This document shows positions 26,752 through 34,122 of a DNA stretch of 34,122 nucleotides, one piece after another (the first letter of the stretch is position 1; the number at the start of each line of letters is the position of its first letter). The stretch is taken from the NCBI GenBank assembly GCA_012840485.1, contig DULG01000075.1, positions 1 through 34,122 of the forward strand. Reading direction: 5' to 3'. Source of the stretch: Clostridia bacterium. Its GTDB lineage: Bacteria > Bacillota > Thermoanaerobacteria > Thermoanaerobacterales > Thermoanaerobacteraceae. A program made the translations under genes and the position numbers. The notes under the pieces are model-generated. The model was not told the DNA's origin and did no database searches. It worked only from the letters and a program-made list of their open reading frames with translations.

Positions 26752-27954
26752 TTATAATATTTCGCTAATCCTCATATACACTAACATTGCTAAAATCGCT
26801 GAGCCTAAAGGTATACAGGATTCATCTATCCTGTATTTAGGATGATGTAGCCCAAAAACTTCCTCCTCTTTTTTTGGCTTACATCCTAACCAGAAGAAAG
26901 CCCCAGGCTTTCTTTGTAAATATAGTGAAAAGTCCTCTCCTGCCAGGACAGGTTGGGCCTCCATACAATTATTCTCACCGACTATTTGTGAAGCAGCTTT
27001 TTTTACACAATCTACATTATCTTCCCAATTTACAAGGGGTGGCACCATATTTATGTGTTTTATCTTCACAGAACAGCGATAACTTTTTGCTACGTTTTCT
27101 ATAAGTTCTCTTAACCGCCCTTCTATTTTCCGTTGGGTTTGCAGGTTTAAAGTGCGGACAGTTCCCTCTATTTTTACTTCATTAGGAATGACATTGTAAG
27201 AAGATCCTCCATGTATGCTTCCAATTGTTATTACAACAGGTTCAAAGGGAGATATTTCTCTGCTCACAATACTTTGTATCCCCTGAATGATTGCAGAAGA
27301 GGCAACTATTGGATCGATACTCATGTCTGGAATGGCGCCATGACCACCATTTCCTATTACAGAAATCTCAATTTTGTCAACAGAGCCCATCATAGCACCA
27401 GACTTTACTGCAACTTTTCCTGTCTCTAAAATGGGTAAATTATGCAGTCCATAGATTTCATCAACTTCATCAACAACTCCTTCTGATATCATGGCTTTTG
27501 CTCCTTCATTTACTTCTTCAGCCGGTTGAAATATAAACCTTACAGAACTTGAAAGTTGGTCTTTTATTTCTGATAAAATTTGTGCTGTACCAAGTAAAAT
27601 AGCTGTATGGGCATCATGACCGCAGGCATGCATAATCCCCCTATGTTGTGAAGAAAAAGGAAGATTTGTTTCTTCATGAATTGGCAGAGCGTCCATATCA
27701 GCTCTCAAAGCAATGAGAGGCTTTTCTTTAGCCCCTTTTAAGTTGCCAATTACTCCATACCCTCCTATTTTTTCTTTTACCTCTATTCCCATTTTCTTTA
27801 ATTCTTCTGCAACCTTTGAAGAGGTCCTCTTTTCCTGAAAGGAAAGTTCAGGAAATTGATGTAAATCTCTGTAGATGGAAGTTAAGTAATTATATAAATT
27901 TTGGCTTCTTCCTAAAAAATAATCTGCATCGTACAATAACGCCACCTCTTTCAT
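26752..27954 (-). CDS. M20-family amidohydrolase/deacylase
   Basis: A two-metal amidohydrolase of the M20D (IAA-amino acid/N-acyl amino acid hydrolase) group. Metal motifs are RADMDALPI, HACGHDAHTA (C111, H113), FQPAEE (E146/E147), GLHNLP and the late GEDFSLY. A dimerisation lid domain lies in the middle. It would remove an acyl group from an N-acylated small molecule. In a sugar operon that suggests an amino sugar or an amide-linked sugar acid. The start is uncertain. ATG 27952-27954 overlaps the aldolase stop (TAATG) and is chosen. TTG 27934-27936 after GAGGTG and ATG 27964-27966 are alternatives. Confidence 0.88.
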   Translation of the reverse strand: MKEVALLYDADYFLGRSQNLYNYLTSIYRDLHQFPELSFQEKRTSSKVAEELKKMGIEVKEKIGGYGVIGNLKGAKEKPLIALRADMDALPIHEETNLPFSSQHRGIMHACGHDAHTAILLGTAQILSEIKDQLSSSVRFIFQPAEEVNEGAKAMISEGVVDEVDEIYGLHNLPILETGKVAVKSGAMMGSVDKIEISVIGNGGHGAIPDMSIDPIVASSAIIQGIQSIVSREISPFEPVVITIGSIHGGSSYNVIPNEVKIEGTVRTLNLQTQRKIEGRLRELIENVAKSYRCSVKIKHINMVPPLVNWEDNVDCVKKAASQIVGENNCMEAQPVLAGEDFSLYLQRKPGAFFWLGCKPKKEEEVFGLHHPKYRIDESCIPLGSAILAMLVYMRISEIL

Positions 27955-29015
27955 TAAGACAGCCATTCCTCTATATGTTCTCTCACAAAGTCATCGTCAT
28001 TTAAATGAGGATAGGCTTTGTAAACTCTATCAATCTCCTCTTTTTGACCCGGAGATAAATCTTCTTCTGGATTTAAACACCATGTACCCTGCATGAGGCC
28101 CTGTCTTCTCAAGACTTCATGGATTCCTGCTATAACCCCATGAAAATTGTTTGAAGCGTCGAAAAAGGCTGCATTGCAATCAGTTATTTCTATAGCTTTA
28201 GTAAGTAATTCTGAAGGAATTGTATCTTTTTCTCTAACTTTTTTAATTTCTTCAAATAATTCTACTGCCTTTTTTGTCCATACAGCCCAATGACCCAACA
28301 GTCCACCTGCAATTCTTTTTTCAACAATCTTTCCGTTGATATTAAAGCGATATTTTGTAAGTAGATCAATTACAATATTGTCATCATTTCCAGTATATAG
28401 TGCTATTTCGTCTCTTCTATCCGATTCACACACTGCCCTTACAACATCCAGGGTGTAATATCGATTAAAAGGAGCAATCTTTATGGCCATTACATAAGGG
28501 ATGTCTACAAACCACCTCCAAAAGTTATAGCTAAATTTTCTGCCACCTGCAGCCGGTTGCAAATAAAAACCAAATACAGGTATTACTTTCCCCACCTCTT
28601 CTGTTCTTTTGATTAGGTCTTCTTCATTCCAATCGTCCAAACCTCCCATGCTTAAAAGCCCCAAGTGATATCCATATTTTACCGCAATCTCTGCTTCTTT
28701 TAAAGCTTGTTCAGTTGGCCCTATAATGCCAGCTACTTTAATGAAGGGTCTTTTAAGATTTGCTTTTTCTACTTCTTCTGCTGCAATTTCTAATACTTTC
28801 TCATATAGATTATGCTGTCTAATTTCAAACTGGGTAGTGTGAACGCCTACTGCAATACCCCCAGCTCCAGCTGCTATATAATATCTGGTTAAGGCTCTCT
28901 GTCTTTTTTCATCTAATTTTCTCTCTTCTGTAAGAGCCAAAGGATGAGCAGGAATTACTGTGCCTTCTTGTAGCAATTTATAAATTTCAGGTGGAAGAAG
29001 CATTCTGTTATCCAT
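27954..29015 (-). CDS. DapA-family (dihydrodipicolinate synthase/aldolase) protein
   Basis: A 353-residue class I aldolase-type TIM barrel, longer than the 290-300 of true DapA. The Schiff-base lysine is K179 in VMAIKIAPFN, and the assisting tyrosine Y151 in VFGFYLQPA. AGAGGIAVGVHTTQFEIR replaces the usual GTTGE loop that binds the pyruvate carboxylate, so the substrate is probably not a standard pyruvate adduct. Family members split keto-deoxy sugar acids or sialic acid. It belongs to a three-gene unit with the SDR gene before it (three-base gap) and the M20 gene after it (overlap). A GGGAGGGG site lies 12 bases before ATG 29013-29015. Confidence 0.88.
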   Translation of the reverse strand: MDNRMLLPPEIYKLLQEGTVIPAHPLALTEERKLDEKRQRALTRYYIAAGAGGIAVGVHTTQFEIRQHNLYEKVLEIAAEEVEKANLKRPFIKVAGIIGPTEQALKEAEIAVKYGYHLGLLSMGGLDDWNEEDLIKRTEEVGKVIPVFGFYLQPAAGGRKFSYNFWRWFVDIPYVMAIKIAPFNRYYTLDVVRAVCESDRRDEIALYTGNDDNIVIDLLTKYRFNINGKIVEKRIAGGLLGHWAVWTKKAVELFEEIKKVREKDTIPSELLTKAIEITDCNAAFFDASNNFHGVIAGIHEVLRRQGLMQGTWCLNPEEDLSPGQKEEIDRVYKAYPHLNDDDFVREHIEEWLS

Positions 29016-29018
29016 TTT

Positions 29019-30035
29019 TTAAAACTTCCCCTCCCTCTCCTGGAAATGGGTTGGCTTCCCCAATGACACTCCGCCACTTTTAATCCATTCAGCTGTCCAC
29101 TCTATCATCTGCCTTAAAGAAACGCGAGGATAACCAAATAAATAATGGGCCTTTGAAGCGTTACTCAAAAGAGCTGTGTCTTCTTCTTCATTTACAAAGA
29201 TAGGTCGTATGCCAAATTTCTCTCCAAACCTTTCAGCAAGCCATCTTACAGAAATGGTTTCAGGTCCTGTGACATTTAGTATTTTAGGAGGCACCTCACA
29301 AAATCTCAGACTTCTCAGGGCAATTTCATTGGCATCCCCCTGCCAGATGACATTTACATGCCCCATTCTTAAATCAATTGGCTTTTGTTCTTTTACAAAT
29401 GTTGCAATTTCGTGTAAAACTCCATATCTTAAGTCAATTGCATAATTTAATCTCATAATGAGCATTGGAATATTGTATTTACGTGAAAAATGTTCAAAGA
29501 CTCTTTCTCTACCTAAAACTGATTGAGCATATTCTCCTACTGGGCCTGTTGGATATTCTTCTGAAGCTCCTCCCATAAAAACTGGTGTCAATGGATATAC
29601 ATTGCCACTTGAAAATACTACAATGCGGGAATTTTTAAATTTTTTTGCAACCTGTCCTGGCAGATAGGCATTCATTGCCCACGTAAAATGTTCATTCCCT
29701 GTTGTCCCAAATTTATGTCCTGCCATAAATATGACATTTTTAACTTCCGGTAAACTTTGAAGCTGGTCATCCTCCAGTAAATCTGCGTTAATGGTTTGTA
29801 TTCCATAATCCTCCAGCTCTCGTTGGAGTTCTTTATTTGAAAATCTGGAAACACCAATTACTTTCTTGTCAACTTTTGCTTTGTCAATTGCATTTTTAGC
29901 CAGTTTAGCCAAACTTGGCCCCATTTTCCCTCCAACGCCCAAAATCATTATATCTCCTTCTAATTGAGCTATTTCAGAAATTAAAGCCTGTGAAGGTTCT
30001 GATAGTTTGGCTTCTAATTCTTCAACTGTGCGCAT
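29019..30035 (-). CDS. NAD-dependent epimerase/dehydratase-like SDR protein
   Basis: A 338-residue extended short-chain dehydrogenase. The nucleotide motif is GVGGKMG (33-39). FSSGNVYPL holds the serine (S142/S143). The active-site tyrosine is Y169 in GEYAQSVLG, but the catalytic lysine of YxxxK is Val173. The core is otherwise typical (IMRLNYAIDLRYGVL, ILNVTGPETISVRWLAE). It may bind the nucleotide-linked substrate in a changed way or use another residue. It is the first gene of the tight eleven-gene block. AAAGGAG precedes ATG 30033-30035. Confidence 0.87.
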   Translation of the reverse strand: MRTVEELEAKLSEPSQALISEIAQLEGDIMILGVGGKMGPSLAKLAKNAIDKAKVDKKVIGVSRFSNKELQRELEDYGIQTINADLLEDDQLQSLPEVKNVIFMAGHKFGTTGNEHFTWAMNAYLPGQVAKKFKNSRIVVFSSGNVYPLTPVFMGGASEEYPTGPVGEYAQSVLGRERVFEHFSRKYNIPMLIMRLNYAIDLRYGVLHEIATFVKEQKPIDLRMGHVNVIWQGDANEIALRSLRFCEVPPKILNVTGPETISVRWLAERFGEKFGIRPIFVNEEEDTALLSNASKAHYLFGYPRVSLRQMIEWTAEWIKSGGVSLGKPTHFQEREGKF

Positions 30036-30083
30036 TCTTAATCTCCTTTCTAACTTTTTATAATGATAAAATAGTAGAGAAAT

Positions 30084-30109
30084 CCTCCCGGCCTTAAACC
30101 GCCGAGAGG
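30084..30109 (-). promoter_or_regulatory. GC-rich hairpin in the leader of the eleven-gene block
   Basis: CCTCTCGGC and GCCGGGAGG (minus strand) form nine pairs (one G-T) around GGTTTAAG, in otherwise AT-rich DNA 50 bases before the epimerase-like gene. The run after it (ATTTCTCTACTATTTTATC) is a poor T-tract. It may stabilise the 5' end of processed mRNA, be a second terminator, or bind a regulator. Confidence 0.5.
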
Positions 30110-30130
30110 CATAATTTTTAGCAGTAAATC

Positions 30131-30173
30131 AAAAAACAATCATTAACTAGCAAGTACATTGCAATTGTTTTTT
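30131..30173 (-). terminator. Terminator after the DUF4855 gene
   Basis: On the minus strand AAACAAT and ATTGTTT form the outer stem, with a small GCAA/TTGC stem inside, followed directly by TTTTTT (30131-30136). The stem is AT-rich and weak. It begins in the stop codon of the DUF4855 gene, so partial read-through into the epimerase-like gene is possible. Confidence 0.6.
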
Positions 30174-33100
30174 ATTGTCTACCTTTAAGGAAATTATAAG
30201 TTCTGTCATATACCTCACGAGTTGCAGGGTTAGAAGATTTTGCAGCCTGTAAAAGAGTTTTTACCTGTTGATAAAAAGCGGTAGGTGCTTTCCCAGCATA
30301 ACCATATTCAAATGCTTTATTTATATAAGCATAATATTTATTTCTCATAACTTCATTATTTAGTGCTGCATCACTCATCTCCATCTCTAAACCCAAACCA
30401 AAATCATAAGCCATCTGAAGTGTAGCATCTATTCGCTTTTCATCTGTAAAAGCATCAAACATATAATTGGGCTGCATTAATGCCACATCGTAACCAAGTT
30501 CTTGCCATCTATACCATCCACGGGCAGAATAATAAGGAATCCAGTAAAACTTCAGTCCCTTAGAATGGAGGTATTCCGCCATTTGCTGGAATAATTCATG
30601 CTCTAGAGAATTTACCTCCCAATATACTTTTTCAGACTCTAAATAAAATCCTGCTAATTCAATGTTTTCAAACTTAGCTACTTCCCATTTTTTAAGCACC
30701 TCATCAATAAACCATTTAATCACTTTCACACGATTTTCTAAAGATTTTTCTTCACCCACTTCAGATATGTTTAAATTTAAACTTTGACCACTTTCATCGA
30801 TAACCCCAAAATTGCTTTGGTCAGATCGTGGATTGGGAACAGCTATGATAGCCTTTACTTTATAATTAGGATCATTTAGCGCTTCTTTAGCTTCTTTTAC
30901 AGCCTCTTCTAAAGCATATAACTCATGTCCTTCACGGAATAAACGATTTAAATAATATTCATAATGGGTTTTATTTGCTGGCTTACCTTTTGGACCAAAG
31001 TTTACACCTTCATCAAAAGGTGGGACCTTTTGATAAGGTACAAAAAGATATCCATCAAACATCCAGTCTACCGGTTGAAGATTTTTATCTACGTATGTTA
31101 CATAAGGTTTGAAATCTTCCTTAGTAAAAGTAATCCATTCTTCCCCAGGTTTGTCGTATTCCCATTCTCCAGTATGAATCAAAACACTTGCTTTAACATT
31201 ACCTGCCATTTCAAAAGTTGGAAAACCTTTATCTTTGCTAGGGAGTAACCACTGGGTATCAGGTTTTAATGGTTTACCTGATTTATCTATTCTTCCCCAA
31301 ACTTCTATTTCATCAATAAACAGCCATCCTTCAGTAGGAACAGTAACGGCAACATATCTTGCTTTTTTGTTAATTTTATCTAGAGATATAATTTGTTTAA
31401 CAGGTCCTTTATCTGATGTGGAAACTTTACTTGTACTTCTCCCAACTTTTTCCCAATTAGTTCCGTCATTTGAAAGGAAAAACCATACTTCTTGAGGAAA
31501 CATTATGCCTAAAGGAGTATCCTGTAGTACACTAAGCCCTATCCTTTCAACTGTAGCCTCTTCTTCTAAATCAACTGTAATAATTCTAAATCCTTGAAAT
31601 AGGAAACCTGCAAATCCTTTATCTTTAAAATCCGTAGAAGCATATTTACCATCTGTTAATTTAACTCCATCATCTGGATAGTTAGGTTCATCCCGTTCTG
31701 TAATACGTTTATCTGGAGGATATGGAGTTTTAACCGTGTAATGTTTTCCTAACGAAAGAAGTCTTAATTCTTTTTCTGGCTTAATTCCTTTTATAAAATT
31801 GTAAGTTCTGTCATATACTTCTCGAGCTCCAGGGTCAGAAGACTTAGCAGCTTTAAGCAATGTTTTTACTTGTTGATAAAAAGCTGTATAAGCTTTTCCT
31901 GCGTATTTATATTCAAAGGCTTTATCTATATAAGTATAGTATTTCTCCCTCATCTTTGAATCTGTCAATACTGCATCACTCATTTCCATCTCAATTCCTA
32001 ATCCATAATCATAGGTAGCTTTTAGAATGGTATCTAAGCGATCTTTTCCCGTTTCTACCCACATGTAATTGGGTTGCATTAAAGCACCATCAAATCCCAA
32101 TTGATTCCATTTATACCACCCACGGGCAAAATAATAGGGTATCCATTGAAATGTTCCGCCTTTAGAATGAATATACTCAGCTGTACTTTTAATTAATTTT
32201 CCCTCTAATGAACTCAAATGATATGGAACATATTCAACATCCCAATAAAAACCTGCAAGTTCCAATTCATCGTATCCTGCAGTTTCCCATCTTTTGTATA
32301 CCTCATCAATAAACCATTTAACTACTTTTTCTCTATTAATAAGAGCTTCTTCTTCCCCGACTTCTGATACATTCAAATTTAAACTTATTCCACTGCCATC
32401 TATGTCACCAAAATCACTTTGGTCAGTTCGAGGGAACGGAATAGTTATAACAACTTTTGCTCTATATTCTTTATATTTCGGACTATTCAACTCTTTCTTA
32501 AATTCTTTTACTGCTTCATTTAAAGCACCTAATTCGTACTCTGCTCTAAAAAGCCTATTCAAAAAATATTCAAAATGAGTTTTATTAGTCGGCTTGCCAC
32601 CAGTCGGATTAAATGTAGCGCCATCTGGTAATTTTGAATATGGCACAAAGAGGAATGTATCAAACATTATATCCTTTGGTTTCAAGTCTTTGTCTAAATA
32701 AGCTACATATGGTTTAAAATCTTCTTTTGTAAAAGAAATCCAATTTTCTCCCGGTTTGTCATATTCCCAATCTCCTGTATAAATTAAAACCTCATTTTCA
32801 ATGCCACCTACATCTTTAGGTTTGGGATAGCCTTTTAACTTTTTATCACTAAAAGGTAAAATTTCTTTTATATTTGCTTTTAATTTATTACCACTTAGAG
32901 AATTTGTCCCCCATACTTCTACTTCATCAACAAATAACCAGCCTTCAACTGGTACTATAATTTTTACATAACGTGCAATTTTATTAATATCCATTTTAGA
33001 AATTTTCTGTTTAATCGGTCCTTTTTCAGATGTCGGCACTTCACTGTAAGCCCTTCCTAAAAATTCCCATTTTTGACCGTCCATAGAAAGATAAAATTCC

Positions 33101-33498
33101 ACTTCTTGCGGAAAATAAATTCCAACTGGTACATCTTGAAGAACACTTAAAGCAATTTCCTCTACAGTCGCAGGAGCTTCTAGGTCGATAGTAATATCTC
33201 TAAAACCTTGAAACAAATAACCTACATAAGCTTTGTCAGTAAAATCTAAACTTCCATATTGTCCGTCAGTAAGTTTATTTCCATTGTCAGGATAATTTAC
33301 TTCATGGACTTTTGTATAATATTCATCTGGAGGGTATAAAGTATTCACTTGATAATTCTTACCTAAAGCCAAATTGATAATTTCCTCTCCTTCATTTCGT
33401 TTGTCTTTTTTTGCAAAACCTTCTATAGGTACCATTGTAATTAAAAATACTATCAATACTGCCAAAGACAAAAGACGCTTTATATTCATTTTTTCCAT
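30172..33498 (-). CDS. Secreted protein with two tandem DUF4855 modules
   Basis: This 1108-residue protein opens with a signal peptide (MNIKRLLSLAVLIVFLI, likely cleaved after GFA-29). Two homologous halves follow, about residues 41-571 and 579-1106, with a repeat length of 535 near the C-terminal end. Each half has a discoidin-like beta-rich part ending in DEVEVWG or DEIEVWG, then a DUF4855 TIM-barrel-like region. Candidate catalytic acids are E422 (FYWDVE) and E956 (FYLESE), with EMEMSDA at 503-509 and 1038-1044. DUF4855 looks like a glycoside hydrolase fold; the activity is unproven. No anchor or S-layer domain is seen. AAGGAAGG eight bases before ATG 33496-33498 supports the start. GH4 lies 28 bases upstream. 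Confidence 0.88.
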   Translation of the reverse strand: MEKMNIKRLLSLAVLIVFLITMVPIEGFAKKDKRNEGEEIINLALGKNYQVNTLYPPDEYYTKVHEVNYPDNGNKLTDGQYGSLDFTDKAYVGYLFQGFRDITIDLEAPATVEEIALSVLQDVPVGIYFPQEVEFYLSMDGQKWEFLGRAYSEVPTSEKGPIKQKISKMDINKIARYVKIIVPVEGWLFVDEVEVWGTNSLSGNKLKANIKEILPFSDKKLKGYPKPKDVGGIENEVLIYTGDWEYDKPGENWISFTKEDFKPYVAYLDKDLKPKDIMFDTFLFVPYSKLPDGATFNPTGGKPTNKTHFEYFLNRLFRAEYELGALNEAVKEFKKELNSPKYKEYRAKVVITIPFPRTDQSDFGDIDGSGISLNLNVSEVGEEEALINREKVVKWFIDEVYKRWETAGYDELELAGFYWDVEYVPYHLSSLEGKLIKSTAEYIHSKGGTFQWIPYYFARGWYKWNQLGFDGALMQPNYMWVETGKDRLDTILKATYDYGLGIEMEMSDAVLTDSKMREKYYTYIDKAFEYKYAGKAYTAFYQQVKTLLKAAKSSDPGAREVYDRTYNFIKGIKPEKELRLLSLGKHYTVKTPYPPDKRITERDEPNYPDDGVKLTDGKYASTDFKDKGFAGFLFQGFRIITVDLEEEATVERIGLSVLQDTPLGIMFPQEVWFFLSNDGTNWEKVGRSTSKVSTSDKGPVKQIISLDKINKKARYVAVTVPTEGWLFIDEIEVWGRIDKSGKPLKPDTQWLLPSKDKGFPTFEMAGNVKASVLIHTGEWEYDKPGEEWITFTKEDFKPYVTYVDKNLQPVDWMFDGYLFVPYQKVPPFDEGVNFGPKGKPANKTHYEYYLNRLFREGHELYALEEAVKEAKEALNDPNYKVKAIIAVPNPRSDQSNFGVIDESGQSLNLNISEVGEEKSLENRVKVIKWFIDEVLKKWEVAKFENIELAGFYLESEKVYWEVNSLEHELFQQMAEYLHSKGLKFYWIPYYSARGWYRWQELGYDVALMQPNYMFDAFTDEKRIDATLQMAYDFGLGLEMEMSDAALNNEVMRNKYYAYINKAFEYGYAGKAPTAFYQQVKTLLQAAKSSNPATREVYDRTYNFLKGRQ

Positions 33499-33526
33499 CT
33501 TCGTAACCTTCCTTTATTAAAGTTTT

Positions 33527-34122
33527 TTATTTAAACTTGGGCAACCAATCTCCATGGGCTTCTATCAAGTCGTCAACCATTGCTCTTATCTCATCTATTG
33601 TAAGTTCTGATCCAGTATGAGGATCCAGCATCGCTGCCATATATATATAATCTTTTTTTAAAGTAAAGGCTGCTTCTAAAGTAAGCAAATGAACATTTAT
33701 ACTCATCCTGTTTATTGCTGCCAATTGCTGAGGTAAATCTCCTACATAACACGGATTTATTCCATTTCTATCCACCATACAGGGTACTTCTACTACTGCT
33801 TCATTAGGTAAATTAGTTATGAGTCCTGTGTTTAATACATTTCCATGTATTCTATAAGGCTTATCTGTCTCCACTGCTTCAATAATATACGATGCAAATT
33901 CATTAGTTTTCTTATGCTCTATATCTTTATTCTCTACCAGTTGTTTTCTCATTTCATTCCAGCCTTTTATTTGATTCTCACATCTTCTTGGATATTCATC
34001 TAATGGAATATTGTATTTTTCTATAAGTTCAGGATGGCTTTTTTTTATAAACCATGGCACATATTCAGCATTGTGTTCGCTGGATTCTGTTACGTAATAT
34101 CCGAATTGTCTCATTATTTCAT
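33527..34122 (-). CDS. Glycoside hydrolase family 4 (alpha-galactosidase/alpha-galacturonidase type), 3' part
   Basis: The C-terminal 197 residues of a GH4 enzyme; the gene enters from beyond the right edge, and two codons before Met at 34112-34114 are still open. Recognisable segments are FGYYVTESSEHNAEYVPWF, VEVPCMVDRNGINP and LPQQLAAINRMSINVHLLTLEAAF, all standard in the MelA/LplD branch. GH4 enzymes are NAD- and Mn-dependent: they oxidise C3 of the sugar, eliminate the glycosidic bond and reduce again. The catalytic Cys and His lie outside the window. The substrate (alpha-galactoside, alpha-galacturonide or other) cannot be set from this part. It is probably cytoplasmic and co-transcribed with the DUF4855 gene. 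Confidence 0.9.
   Translation of the reverse strand, partial: EIMRQFGYYVTESSEHNAEYVPWFIKKSHPELIEKYNIPLDEYPRRCENQIKGWNEMRKQLVENKDIEHKKTNEFASYIIEAVETDKPYRIHGNVLNTGLITNLPNEAVVEVPCMVDRNGINPCYVGDLPQQLAAINRMSINVHLLTLEAAFTLKKDYIYMAAMLDPHTGSELTIDEIRAMVDDLIEAHGDWLPKFK

Noticed and set aside
30035..30171. CcpA catabolite-repression site or promoter before the eleven-gene block
   Set aside because: I found no sequence close to the cre consensus and no -35/-10 pair with acceptable spacing here.

Overview
This 34 kb window is AT-rich chromosomal DNA from a spore-forming, anaerobic Firmicute. The spore genes (spoIIE, a DUF3787 spore-protein homologue), the one-chain pyruvate:ferredoxin oxidoreductase, the strong GGAGG ribosome-binding sites and the RpiR and PyrR-type control all point to class Clostridia. 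The gene set would fit Thermoanaerobacter or a close relative, but that placement is inference. No prophage, insertion sequence or CRISPR array was seen. Several genes are called here with a start different from the longest reading frame, because a clear ribosome-binding site sits downstream of the first start codon.

Left part (1-10233). On the minus strand lie spoIIE with a Spo0A-box-like site, an unrecognised gene after it, a tRNA-Glu (UUC) with its own promoter and terminator, a small methyltransferase and an EamA-type exporter. A plus-strand operon follows: ECF sigma factor, zinc-finger membrane anti-sigma factor, ABC ATPase and ABC permease, closed by a strong terminator. Next come a minus-strand AbrB/PIN toxin-antitoxin pair with promoter and dyad, a cysteine-rich DUF1284 protein, and a 53-residue DUF3787 spore-type protein on the plus strand.

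Middle part (10233-17857). Pyruvate:ferredoxin oxidoreductase (minus) is divergent from the threonine-degradation pair tdh-kbl (plus). A 28-bp dyad lies between them. Then comes uraA, a uracil permease behind a PyrR-type leader. In that leader one CCTCCTTT segment can pair either with the upstream copy of AAAGGAGG, which is part of the PyrR-binding stem, or with the uraA ribosome-binding site itself. This suggests a translational switch.

Right part (17856-34122, all minus strand). This is a long carbohydrate-catabolic locus. In transcription order: a GH4 glycosidase (cut by the window edge), a secreted DUF4855 protein made of two tandem copies, a terminator and hairpin, then eleven tightly packed genes: SDR epimerase-like protein, DapA-family aldolase, M20 amidohydrolase, Gfo/Idh dehydrogenase, RpiR regulator, ROK kinase, sugar-phosphate isomerase-like TIM barrel, second Gfo/Idh dehydrogenase, ADP-ribosylglycohydrolase-fold protein, FAD oxidoreductase and DUF4127. 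The combination of redox enzymes, aldolase, amidohydrolase and kinase suggests breakdown of an unusual, perhaps N-acylated or uronic, sugar by way of keto intermediates. I cannot assign the substrate, and no transporter is visible in the window. This locus is the best candidate here for an undescribed pathway.
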